Of a DNA stretch of 29,642 nucleotides, positions 7,702-14,412 are shown one piece after another. The stretch lies in the IMG/VR virus record IMGVR_UViG_3300030047_000097, positions 1 to 29,642 of that record; one strand, written 5' to 3'. The notes beneath the pieces are model-generated. The model saw only the letters and a program-made list of their open reading frames with translations, had not been told where the DNA came from and did no database searches. Position 1 is the first letter of the stretch. The number at the start of each line of letters is the position of its first letter. Origin of the DNA: a virus. The position numbers were made by a program, and so were the translations under genes.

Positions 7702-7758
7702 GAGGCTTGATAACCTCATCACAAGCGGAAACCGCACCCGAAAGAAAGCGGTTTTTTT
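7702..7758 (+). terminator. Terminator at the end of the fibre island, with competing upstream hairpins
   Basis: AAACCGC (7729-7735) pairs with GCGGTTT (7748-7754) and is followed by T's to 7758: a rho-independent terminator. The same CCGC (7732-7735) can instead pair with GCGG at 7725-7728, destroying the terminator. Upstream, GAGG (7702-7705) can pair with CCTC (7714-7717), and GCTTG (7705-7709) with CAAGC (7722-7726). These mutually exclusive pairings resemble an attenuator. The terminator works only rightwards, since no T-run follows it on the minus strand. Confidence 0.65.
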
Positions 7759-7778
7759 ATGTCTACGATTTTAGTTTT

Positions 7779-7857
7779 GAGTTAGGAGGGTTAGAGAATA
7801 ACCAATATCTAACGCAGACTTGTGACTGTTATCAACCTCCTAACTCTCCTTCGGGAG
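7779..7857 (+). other. Structured untranslated leader before the lipoprotein gene
   Basis: GAGTTAGGAGG (7779-7789) is perfectly complementary to CCTCCTAACTC (7836-7846), an 11-bp stem with a 46-nt loop. Directly after it CTCC-TTCG-GGAG (7846-7857) forms a UUCG tetraloop hairpin. A frame spans this region (7707-7895) but begins at TTG, runs through the terminator and shows no family features, so I treat 7669-7887 as non-coding. It may be a regulatory leader or a small RNA. Confidence 0.5.
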
Positions 7858-7887
7858 CTTTCTTGATAAAAAGCACAGGAGACAGAA

Positions 7888-8169
7888 ATGTCTAATCTAA
7901 TCGCATTAATTTTGGCAATAATGGCATTAACTGGCTGCTCTGTACTTCCACCAGAAAAAATACTAGCTGATTTTTCTTCTAGTGCTATCGGCTGCCCGTC
8001 AAGCGAAATAACGGTATCCAGTTGGGAATATCACAGAAATGCACTTGTAACAGAATATTTCGCAGAATGTCACGGTAAAAAGTTTGTTTGTAACAAGGCA
8101 AATGATTACTCACTTGGCAATTTTGCACATACCTATAATCCAGCCACATGCAAAGAAATGTTGAAATAA
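7888..8169 (+). CDS. Small lipoprotein, 93 aa
   Basis: Starts with a good ribosome site (CAGGAGA, 7 nt before the ATG). The N-terminus MSNLIALILAIMALTGC is a lipoprotein signal with an LTGC lipobox, so the mature protein would be acylated on Cys17 and anchored in the inner or outer membrane. The mature part of about 77 residues has four further Cys (GCPSSE, ECHG, VCNK, TCKEM), suggesting disulfides in the periplasm. It is not a known structural gene and sits at the edge of the opposite-strand island. Prophage lipoproteins of this size often act in superinfection exclusion or lysogenic conversion; that role is inferred. It converges on the gpG-like gene with a 28-bp gap. Confidence 0.75.
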   Translation: MSNLIALILAIMALTGCSVLPPEKILADFSSSAIGCPSSEITVSSWEYHRNALVTEYFAECHGKKFVCNKANDYSLGNFAHTYNPATCKEMLK

Positions 8170-8197
8170 ACAACACACGCATACTGTGATTTATTTA

Positions 8198-8611
8198 TTA
8201 TGTCACCAGATACCGGTGAATAATATCCAATACCTCACGCTCCCAACTCTCTGGAAGCCCGCCCTCTTGAGTGGGCAAAAAGGCGCGTTGGGGCGAGCCC
8301 AAGCCTAGCTGGTGGTACTTGCCATAGGCCACGTTAGTACCAATAATTGCTTCCAGGGCGCTGGCGTTCGAGGTGATGGAGCCTTTTAGCCGTCCAGTGT
8401 CATTCAAGGGTTTGGAACTGCCATCTTTACGGGGTTTTTTGAGTGGCAACCAAGGCGAGCCGTAAGGGTCTGCGGCATCGGTAAAGGTCAGGTCTACCAA
8501 ACTGGCGACGTGTTCGCCGATGTCGGTCATAACCGGTTCCATGTGCGTCAGGCGCTGGCTTAACTGCTGTAAGGCGAGGTCTACGGCGGCGGTTTCTATC
8601 TGGATGATCAT
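8198..8611 (-). CDS. Mu gpG-like virion morphogenesis protein
   Basis: 137 aa from the ATG at 8611 (a TTG at 8617 is the alternative). Matching features are the N-terminal helix (VDLALQQLSQRLTHMEPVM), FTDAADPYGSPWLPLKK, LNDTGRLKGSIT, TNVAYGKYHQLG and PQRAFLP. These are signature motifs of the Mu gpG / P2 gpS tail-completion family. These proteins complete the head-tail junction. It follows the gpF-like gene as in Mu. The leftward operon is interrupted after it by the plus-strand island. Confidence 0.9.
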   Translation of the reverse strand: MIIQIETAAVDLALQQLSQRLTHMEPVMTDIGEHVASLVDLTFTDAADPYGSPWLPLKKPRKDGSSKPLNDTGRLKGSITSNASALEAIIGTNVAYGKYHQLGLGSPQRAFLPTQEGGLPESWEREVLDIIHRYLVT

Positions 8612-8635
8612 TGACAATGTGCTGTTTTCAATTTA

Positions 8636-8737
8636 TTATTTAACCCGTAACGATTGATCGACGATGTTGACATCAACCTGATCAGGAACCAATCGGGCAG
8701 TGCGCCAGATGTCTAGGCGCATTGCACATTCAATCAT
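8636..8737 (-). CDS. Possible 33-aa ORF between head protein F and gpG
   Basis: An ATG at 8737 overlaps the last codons of the gpF-like gene and reads MIECAMRLDIWRTARLVPDQ through to a TAA at 8636. It fills the only gap in the head operon. There is no clear ribosome site, so coupling to the upstream gene would be needed. Because the upstream gene ends in a predicted nuclease domain, a small partner or immunity peptide is conceivable, but a chance frame or a decayed C-terminal fragment is as likely. Confidence 0.25.
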   Translation of the reverse strand: MIECAMRLDIWRTARLVPDQVDVNIVDQSLRVK

Positions 8738-9980
8738 TTCGATAAATTAAAGCACCATCGCGCTTTGATTCAAAGTAATCAGAACGAAAGTTTTGATAAC
8801 CCGTCCAACCTGTCCACACCTTCCCTGTTTGCCTAAAAACGGCCAATACATTCATGATGTCTTTTTTAATCAAAAAGCGCGATAAAAAATAAAGCGCATT
8901 ATCTTCATATTTACCGGTTTTTAACCATATTTCAGCGGGGTTAAGAATAGTATCTGCGATATGCAGTACGTATTGTTCACGCCCATGCTTGGTTATTTTT
9001 GAATCGCCACTTTTATGGTTAGAAAACAATTCATCAGAAACTAATAATTGATGAAGACCTGTTTTAGCCTCAACAATGACCTGCTCATTATAAGCCGCTC
9101 CAAACTGCTGCATGAACTGGGTTAAATAAAAACGATCATCCTTGCCCTTGTCGAATACCTGAAAATCAACTTGCTTAGGTGGCGGCATTTCTTTTTGAAT
9201 ATCCAAGCCGACTGACAGCATATTTAAAATATTTTCCCCATCGCCATGGCACCAAATAGGCTTAGTATATCGGCTCTTTCCCCCTGCCGCCAAGGCTGTA
9301 AATGTCCCGTTACATTGCGATTGTTTGTTGTTTATCGCCCGTTTAATCCCCTCCATCGGCTCCTTGCCCGGATTATAATCCCAGCCTTTATCTGGCTGCA
9401 TAGCCTCAAGATCGATGGGCTTGTTTAAGCCTTTGCCATCGCCTGAGCGGGCTTTGGCTTGGGCTTCTGACATCGAAATTAATCGACATCGGCAATTGAA
9501 ACCTAAGCTTGGGCTGTGGGTATTCCAGAAGGGGTCATCTACCGGCCTGATAATGCCATCGAGGGCAAGGTGGGCTGGTCTGACGCGATTGTCATTTATC
9601 GCGTCTAGCATCAAATAAGGCCGCGTGGCTTTTACGGCTTCGAAGCGCTGCCAGCGCCCACGATTGTAATTTGACTGTATGTTCGTCCTGAAAATGGTGT
9701 TTAGCCGGTATTTAGGCAAGTCCAGCGTGCCCGATTCAAGGATGTTTTTACGCCAGGTAGCGAGGGATTCACCACTCTGCAGGGCGGCGGCTAGGGAATC
9801 CCTGACGACCGTTAACTGGTCAAGGCTGGTTATTCCGGCAATGCTGAAGGCCAGCTGGCGGGCAATGCCCTGATACGCAGCAGAATAATATAATTCTGGT
9901 AAAACAACGCCCCTGTTTTGCGCCGCCTTTATGGCCTGAAAAAATGGGGTGTTAAGCGATATTGATAACGGTTCGCTCAT
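8730..9980 (-). CDS. Mu gpF-like minor head protein fused to a PBECR2-type nuclease domain
   Basis: 416 aa. Residues ~30-215 are the gpF / SPP1 gp7 head-morphogenesis domain: RLNTIFRTNIQSNYNRGRW, NRVRPAHLALDG, FWNTHSPSLGFNCRCRLIS and WDYNPGKEP. The remaining ~180 residues are not part of that family. The last ~90 contain ITKHGREQYVLHIADTILNP-EIW, a Phe/Leu-rich strand, VWTGWTGY and RDGALIY, which I recognise as PBECR2, a barnase/EndoU/colicin/RelE-like nuclease domain predicted computationally at the C-termini of phage head proteins. A few copies of gpF are packaged in virions, so the domain could be delivered to the host. Nuclease activity is predicted only. Confidence 0.8.
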   Translation of the reverse strand: MSEPLSISLNTPFFQAIKAAQNRGVVLPELYYSAAYQGIARQLAFSIAGITSLDQLTVVRDSLAAALQSGESLATWRKNILESGTLDLPKYRLNTIFRTNIQSNYNRGRWQRFEAVKATRPYLMLDAINDNRVRPAHLALDGIIRPVDDPFWNTHSPSLGFNCRCRLISMSEAQAKARSGDGKGLNKPIDLEAMQPDKGWDYNPGKEPMEGIKRAINNKQSQCNGTFTALAAGGKSRYTKPIWCHGDGENILNMLSVGLDIQKEMPPPKQVDFQVFDKGKDDRFYLTQFMQQFGAAYNEQVIVEAKTGLHQLLVSDELFSNHKSGDSKITKHGREQYVLHIADTILNPAEIWLKTGKYEDNALYFLSRFLIKKDIMNVLAVFRQTGKVWTGWTGYQNFRSDYFESKRDGALIYRND

Positions 9981-9983
9981 CGC

Positions 9984-11474
9984 CTAACCCGCATGGACAT
10001 ATCCCATCACATCAGCCGCAAACAGGGCTTTAGCCAGCGTATCGCTAAACTCGCTGGTATCGGTATCAACCAGGATAGCAGCCAGCCGTTCCTCCAAATC
10101 CTGCGGATCAGTAGCGGCACGGATAGCAGAGGCGATTAAATCGCTGTTGATCGGGCTGCCCTGGGCATTTAACAGACTGTCGGCTAAATCTTCGATGACT
10201 TGCTGTTGTGGCGTAAACATGGGCTTAGGTAAGGCCGCTAACGCCGATAAGGCGGGTGTAGGTGCGGCAGTGGGCGCTACCGGTGCGCTAATAACCTCTT
10301 CCCCCGCTTCAGGCATCGGGATTTTTAACTTGTCGTAGAAATAGCTGGCGGGGATTTTTAAGCCCATCGCCACCAGTTTTGGAAAAGCATCGGCACAAAG
10401 CGCCAAATCAGCCGATTGTTGGGTGTCAAAAGTCCATTTACAGCTAAAATTCAGGCCATTGACGGCAATAATCGCGCCAATTAACTGATTGGTTAAGGTT
10501 TCGGCTATCTGTTTGGCATCATGGTCTCTAATCTCGTTACGCACTTCATCATGAATAGAGGCGGTGGCATAGTTGCCATTGCGCCCGGTATCGCTGGTTA
10601 AGGTACCACCCAGGATGGCTTTTGAGACCGAGGCCTCGCACCATTGAATCAGGTTTAAAAAGCCCTGGCCTTCGCCGGTGGCTGAATCGACGGTTTTCAA
10701 ATCATCCTGAGTGCCACCTTCCAGCAAGGCCACGCCGTTTTGGCCCATGGCCTGCAAGGAATATAAGATCGCCTGTTTTTTACCCTCATCCTTTTCGTGA
10801 TGGAACAAGACCCGAATCGGGACGGCATACAGTTCACAAAAGCGTAACCAATTTTTGGTGGCGAAATTCTTGAACAGATAAGGCAATGCCAAGGCGCGGT
10901 AAAGCCCTTGAGTGCCCGGTTCTCCGGTGGTTTTGCTGCTATGCTCGTGGACGATCCAGCCGTATTGGACGAGTTCCACGCCATCAATGGACTGGTTATC
11001 CCGTAAACGCAAGTTTTGGCGAGTGGCTTGATCGACGGTAAACCAGCGCGTCGGGCGTGGGTTAAACGTTTTTGGCATCCAAAAGCCGGTAGCATCGCGT
11101 CCCCATTGCAGTTCCAGCGCCATGAAGCCGTGGCCGATCGCATTCGCCATATCAAACACCAGGGTCTCAATATCGAAGGTGTCTTTGATCAGCTCTTCCA
11201 AATCCATCACCGCCCTTTTCTCCCGTGCGCCTGCGCTGCGGTTGGGTTTAAGCGACCAGTCTAACTGGGCGACGGCCATTTTACGCTTGGTCATTTCCGC
11301 ATAGATGTGAGCGTCACGCTCTTCCATATCGGTAAACAGCTCGGCTTGTGCTGTCAGGTACCCCGCTTCAGCCTGGCTAAGTAGGTTTAAGATAGCCGTT
11401 ATACTGGTCGATGGGTAATGCTGCGCTATTTCGCGCTGCATGAGGGGGTTGATGGCTTGTGATTTTGGCGTCAT
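9984..11474 (-). CDS. Portal protein, DUF935 / Mu gp29 family
   Basis: 496 aa. Family features include PSTSITAILNLLSQAEAGYL, TDMEERDAHIYAEMTKRKMAV followed by DWSLKPN, AIGHGFMALELQW, FKNFATKNWLRFCELYAVPI, ILGGTLTSDTG and a Pro/Ala-rich segment before the C-terminus (~400-425). This is the Mu gp29-type portal, a dodecameric ring at the capsid vertex through which DNA is packaged and ejected. It begins 6 nt after the terminase stop and is 4 nt from the gpF-like gene. Full length for the family. Confidence 0.9.
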   Translation of the reverse strand: MTPKSQAINPLMQREIAQHYPSTSITAILNLLSQAEAGYLTAQAELFTDMEERDAHIYAEMTKRKMAVAQLDWSLKPNRSAGAREKRAVMDLEELIKDTFDIETLVFDMANAIGHGFMALELQWGRDATGFWMPKTFNPRPTRWFTVDQATRQNLRLRDNQSIDGVELVQYGWIVHEHSSKTTGEPGTQGLYRALALPYLFKNFATKNWLRFCELYAVPIRVLFHHEKDEGKKQAILYSLQAMGQNGVALLEGGTQDDLKTVDSATGEGQGFLNLIQWCEASVSKAILGGTLTSDTGRNGNYATASIHDEVRNEIRDHDAKQIAETLTNQLIGAIIAVNGLNFSCKWTFDTQQSADLALCADAFPKLVAMGLKIPASYFYDKLKIPMPEAGEEVISAPVAPTAAPTPALSALAALPKPMFTPQQQVIEDLADSLLNAQGSPINSDLIASAIRAATDPQDLEERLAAILVDTDTSEFSDTLAKALFAADVMGYVHAG

Positions 11475-11479
11475 GGTGA

Positions 11480-12697
11480 TTACCAGGCAGTAATGGGCGT
11501 AATGGTTGATGTGGTTATGCTGTGTCCGCTTAGGCCTCTGTGTATGATAGGCTCAAGGCTATAACGTATTGCATCGATGCAATGTTGGTCTGCATCCACC
11601 AGCTCGGGCAAAATGTCACCACTCAACCTATCTGTTTTATAGCGATAGAGCCGGGATTCTTCAATGGCATGGACGCAACGCGGATGAATGATGATTTTTC
11701 GGTAGCTTCTCAGGTGCATCACGCCCTCCTCTACACTGCCCTTGCCCTTGACCGCGCCCCGGATATTAAACCCGGCACGGCGCATATAACTAATCGTTTC
11801 AGGGCGGGCACTATCGGCACGGATAACATGGTCTTCTGCACCGGGTACGGTTCTGAATAGCGCCGGCGTGTGGTCGATCTCCACGCCAACACCATAGGCT
11901 TCATGTTCGATGTAAAGATAGTCGTCATGTATCCAGCATTTAACCAGCGTGGTGGGGTCGGTGCTAAAGCCCCAGTCAGCGCCAAAGTAGGGGCCGTCCC
12001 AGTATTCCTTAGGGATAAATGAATCGATGCTGACCTTGCCCTTGAGCACTTGGGCATCGGACACGCTTTGATACTCACCCAGCCAGACATGGGCGTATTT
12101 ATCGGGGTCGCGTTGCTGATCCATGATCATTTCATCGCGTAGCACATCAGGGAACCAGGGGTTGTCTGAGTAATTCGCCTTGACAACAATGGCGTCCTTG
12201 GGCGGATTTTCCCCGCGTAACAAGCGGTCTATCGGGTCACTGGGCTTGTTGGGGTTCCATGAAAACCACAACTGACTGCCTGGCTTTCTGATGGTGGGCC
12301 GTAATAAGTCCAGTGACCGGTTGCTGAGGCTTTGTGCTTCTTCTACCCACGCAATATCATAGCCCTCTAAACTTTTAATGGATTCTGCCGTGTGGTTCTG
12401 CATTCCTGAGAAGATGATCTGTCCGCCATTGTGGCATCGTATGACATTATCCAGCACGGTAAACAGGGAGCCTACGCCCATTTGCTCTATTTTTTTTTCC
12501 AGCAGGCGCTTGACCGATTCTTTCAAGGATCCCTGTATTTCACGTATGCAGACAGAATCCGTCTTTTTTTGTAAGTGCCTGGCAATCATCATGGTGGCGA
12601 AGTGGTGGCTCTTGGCGCTACCCCTTCCACCCCACGAGCCAAGGTAGCGGGCGGGCGCCAGCAAGGGTTTAAAAACCGGCGGATAGCTAATCCTCAT
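11480..12697 (-). CDS. terL: Terminase large subunit, PBSX-like
   Basis: 405 aa. ATPase domain: Walker A GGRGSAKS at residues 23-30 and Walker B YDIAWVEEAQ with Glu119/Glu120. Coupling motif region around FSWNPN. RNase-H-like nuclease: GADWGFSTDP (Asp241, Asp247), RADSA (Asp294) and the C-terminal DADQHCIDAIRY (Asp370, Asp375), so the metal-binding residues look intact. This is the PBSX/SPP1-type large terminase, not the Mu gp28 type that usually accompanies this portal and head set, so the packaging genes come from another lineage. It overlaps the small-subunit gene by 11 nt. Confidence 0.92.
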   Translation of the reverse strand: MRISYPPVFKPLLAPARYLGSWGGRGSAKSHHFATMMIARHLQKKTDSVCIREIQGSLKESVKRLLEKKIEQMGVGSLFTVLDNVIRCHNGGQIIFSGMQNHTAESIKSLEGYDIAWVEEAQSLSNRSLDLLRPTIRKPGSQLWFSWNPNKPSDPIDRLLRGENPPKDAIVVKANYSDNPWFPDVLRDEMIMDQQRDPDKYAHVWLGEYQSVSDAQVLKGKVSIDSFIPKEYWDGPYFGADWGFSTDPTTLVKCWIHDDYLYIEHEAYGVGVEIDHTPALFRTVPGAEDHVIRADSARPETISYMRRAGFNIRGAVKGKGSVEEGVMHLRSYRKIIIHPRCVHAIEESRLYRYKTDRLSGDILPELVDADQHCIDAIRYSLEPIIHRGLSGHSITTSTITPITAW

Positions 12698-13073
12698 TGG
12701 ATTTTACCACCCACTCGATAACATCAATCTTGATCGGATCGCCATTGGGGCCGCTGTGTTCAGTGGCCAGTTTATCACCATAAAATCTGGGAAACATTTT
12801 TGAAGACAACCACTTTCTTGTATCCAAGCGCAGCCGGTCGCGCTGAAAATCACCTGTTGGATTATCAGCAATTTCTAAAAGTTGATCTACCAATGTTTCT
12901 GCTTTTTTTTCTCGCGCGCGCGCGTAGTGCTCTGGATGGCAATTTAAATAGTCATAAAGAACCGCCTCACTCACGTTATTTTTTTTTGCTATTTCCCTCA
13001 TAGGCATGGCTTCGCCTATCTGATTGCAGACTACCTCAATGCCGACTGCATCTAATTTTTTCTTTTTGGCCAT
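12687..13073 (-). CDS. terS: Terminase small subunit, Sf6-type
   Basis: 128 aa. An N-terminal HTH (MREIAKKNNVSEAVLYDYLN) is followed by a helical region with KAETLVDQLLEIADNP and the signature RDRLRLDTRKWLSSKMFPRFYGDK of Sf6-like small terminases. The protein recognises the packaging site on the phage concatemer and regulates the large subunit. It lies immediately upstream of terL with an 11-nt overlap. A (CG)6 alternating tract (12913-12924) falls within the codons for the Ala-Arg repeat and is unusual for this genome. Confidence 0.85.
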   Translation of the reverse strand: MAKKKKLDAVGIEVVCNQIGEAMPMREIAKKNNVSEAVLYDYLNCHPEHYARAREKKAETLVDQLLEIADNPTGDFQRDRLRLDTRKWLSSKMFPRFYGDKLATEHSGPNGDPIKIDVIEWVVKSNED

Positions 13074-13122
13074 AACAATAACCTACCACGACTCAAGCCT
13101 GTTAACCCTGTGGTGGACGCCT

Positions 13123-13488
13123 TCAACTAAACAAATCCAGTTGTGGGCTGTTGCGGTTAGGCTCTAACCCACAGATATTAATTATTTGCCTGTCAGTCAG
13201 GTTAAACTTCCTGGCCAGTGTTTTTACCGGTGTCCCGTTGTTTTTGTCGCATTTTATCTGACTATTGCGTGCATCCAACAAGGCGTGGTGGCAACGGGGG
13301 ATAAACAGATAACAGCCGACATAGAGTGAGTATAGTTTAGTGCTGGCCTCGCTACTGATACCTAAGTAACCCGCCTTGTTTTTAGCAAAAAACAGCGTGC
13401 TTCCGCCATGTAGTTTGACCAGCGCCAAGGTGTCCGGTTCGCCGATCAAGGCAATCAGTTCATTAATTGATTTTGGAATCCCCATCAT
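13123..13488 (-). CDS. Mor/C-like transcription activator
   Basis: 121 aa. The N-terminal half (ELIALIGEPDTLALVKLHGGSTLFFAK) and the C-terminal HTH (GTPVKTLARKFNLTDRQIINI) match the Mor/C activator family of Mu-like phages. There a dimer binds a dyad beside middle or late promoters and recruits RNA polymerase. Position directly upstream of the packaging genes fits a late-gene activator. Two adjacent ATGs (13488, 13485) follow 2 nt after the stop of the upstream 41-aa gene. Residues 45-65 differ from the usual family. No matching late promoter was identified with confidence. Confidence 0.75.
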   Translation of the reverse strand: MMGIPKSINELIALIGEPDTLALVKLHGGSTLFFAKNKAGYLGISSEASTKLYSLYVGCYLFIPRCHHALLDARNSQIKCDKNNGTPVKTLARKFNLTDRQIINICGLEPNRNSPQLDLFS

Positions 13489-13490
13489 TT

Positions 13491-13616
13491 TTAACCCGAT
13501 AGAGCTGACACCGCAAGCGCCCCGAAAATAGCCATGACAAATAGCACGAATACGCCGACTATGACCGCTGCCGCGAAGAGCTTATTACATTTTCGCATGG
13601 CTGAATTGAAGGTCAT
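13491..13616 (-). CDS. 41-aa single-span membrane protein beside endolysin
   Basis: The ATG at 13616 overlaps the stop of the upstream gene (ATGA). A short basic N-terminus (MTFNSAMRKCNK) precedes about 25 hydrophobic residues (LFAAAVIVGVFVLFVMAIFG) and a tiny tail. A small one-span protein within 0.3 kb of an endolysin suggests a holin, antiholin or spanin-like lysis accessory, but no family is recognised. AGGAGG lies 14 nt upstream, rather far, so coupling is likely. It was missed by length-filtered gene finding. Confidence 0.6.
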   Translation of the reverse strand: MTFNSAMRKCNKLFAAAVIVGVFVLFVMAIFGALAVSALSG

Positions 13617-13822
13617 TGACTTGTCAATACCTCCTTTTCAATATCATTAACGATATTTTTAAACACATTCGCAGACATAAACCGTATTAAATTATGGCTT
13701 CCACACACTTGAAATTTTACAGCGGTCAAATGCACTGTGTCATTTTGGAAAATCCATTCGACAATCACATCGAAATTATATAAAATCATCTTATGCAGGT
13801 GGATTAGCTTATCGGGTTTCAT
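13613..13822 (-). CDS. Hypothetical protein between endolysin and membrane peptide, 69 aa
   Basis: Starts MKPDKLIHLHKMILYNFDVI; the ATG overlaps the stop of the endolysin gene (ATGA) and its own stop overlaps the next start. The composition is mixed, with aromatic-rich segments (NFDVIVEWIFQ), two His near the N-terminus and no signal or membrane span. I do not recognise a family. Its place in a tightly coupled three-gene cluster suggests a lysis-related or late accessory role. Confidence 0.5.
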   Translation of the reverse strand: MKPDKLIHLHKMILYNFDVIVEWIFQNDTVHLTAVKFQVCGSHNLIRFMSANVFKNIVNDIEKEVLTSQ

Positions 13823-14229
13823 GCCAATTTTTTACCGGCCTGGAAGTCGGCCAGGGTTAGGCCGCCCGTTAGCTGAAAATGGGCACTCTCGCGAAACATT
13901 TTGAAACGGCCCGACCATTCAAGCCCAAGTTTCTCGCCTATTATGCCGCATTTGGTAAACAATTCCGCATTGTTCCAAACCGCTTTACCGTGGACTATCG
14001 GGCAGAAATCGAAGGCAACCTTGTGGTTATGGAAAGATTGCCCCGGCTTGGCATTGGTGACACGGTTGCCCGGTTTTGTTCTGCCTATCGCGTATAAAGC
14101 GGCTTGTTCTTCGTTAGACCGAAAAGTGGAAGTGATTATCACAATAATCCCCTGCTTCTCGCATTCCTCGACAAACTTATGACAAAGCACGGCAACATGC
14201 GGCTCTAAATCATTAATATTTCGGCTCAT
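13819..14229 (-). CDS. Endolysin, M15 family L-Ala-D-Glu / D,D peptidase
   Basis: 136 aa, close to the size of T5-type endolysins. Zinc ligands are visible as SFHNHKVAFDF (His67, Asp74) and ESAHFQ (His117, with catalytic Glu114). STFRSNEEQAALYAIGRT is the usual N-terminal M15 motif. The enzyme would cleave peptide stems in host peptidoglycan at the end of infection. There is no signal peptide, so it needs a holin. A LydA-like holin lies at 27341-27703, far away on this map, and small membrane proteins lie beside it. Confidence 0.88.
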   Translation of the reverse strand: MSRNINDLEPHVAVLCHKFVEECEKQGIIVIITSTFRSNEEQAALYAIGRTKPGNRVTNAKPGQSFHNHKVAFDFCPIVHGKAVWNNAELFTKCGIIGEKLGLEWSGRFKMFRESAHFQLTGGLTLADFQAGKKLA

Positions 14230-14264
14230 TTATATTTTCCCCCGTATTTTAGAACCCTCAAAAA

Positions 14265-14357
14265 CTAACAGCTGAACGTCCACGCAGCGGTTATTATGAG
14301 GGCGGCAATAACAAACCAAATCACCCACTGGTCGAAGCAATAAAGTAGCCAGTTCAT
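14265..14357 (-). CDS. Possible 30-aa membrane peptide
   Basis: The ATG at 14357 reads MNWLLYCFDQWVIWFVIAAL, then IITAAWTFSC and a TAG. It is almost entirely hydrophobic with three Trp and could span the membrane once. No strong ribosome site is present (GGCGTAAA). It lies directly upstream of the endolysin gene in the same orientation, where a small holin-like or antiholin-like peptide would be expected. A random frame is possible. Confidence 0.35.
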   Translation of the reverse strand: MNWLLYCFDQWVIWFVIAALIITAAWTFSC

Positions 14358-14368
14358 TTTACGCCAAG

Positions 14369-14391
14369 TTTTCCACAGTTTCTGTGTATAA
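14369..14391. promoter_or_regulatory. Two facing DnaA-box-like sequences around a small palindrome
   Basis: TTTTCCACA (14369-14377) on the plus strand and TTATACACA (14383-14391 read on the minus strand) face each other around CACAG-TTT-CTGTG. The second matches the DnaA consensus TTATNCACA; the first has one mismatch. It lies between the endolysin cluster and the HTH-like gene at 14413, where a promoter or operator for the lysis genes might be. Binding is inferred only. Confidence 0.3.
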
Positions 14392-14412
14392 CACGTTATT
14401 AAACACCGTTTT

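Noticed and set aside
7707-7895. 62-codon frame between the zinc-ribbon gene and the lipoprotein gene
   Set aside because: Begins at a TTG without ribosome site, passes through a rho-independent terminator and two strong stems, overlaps the good start of the lipoprotein and has no family features.
10697-11170. 157-codon frame in another phase of the portal gene
   Set aside because: Rich in Arg, Trp and Cys as expected for an out-of-phase reading; the DUF935 frame explains the sequence.
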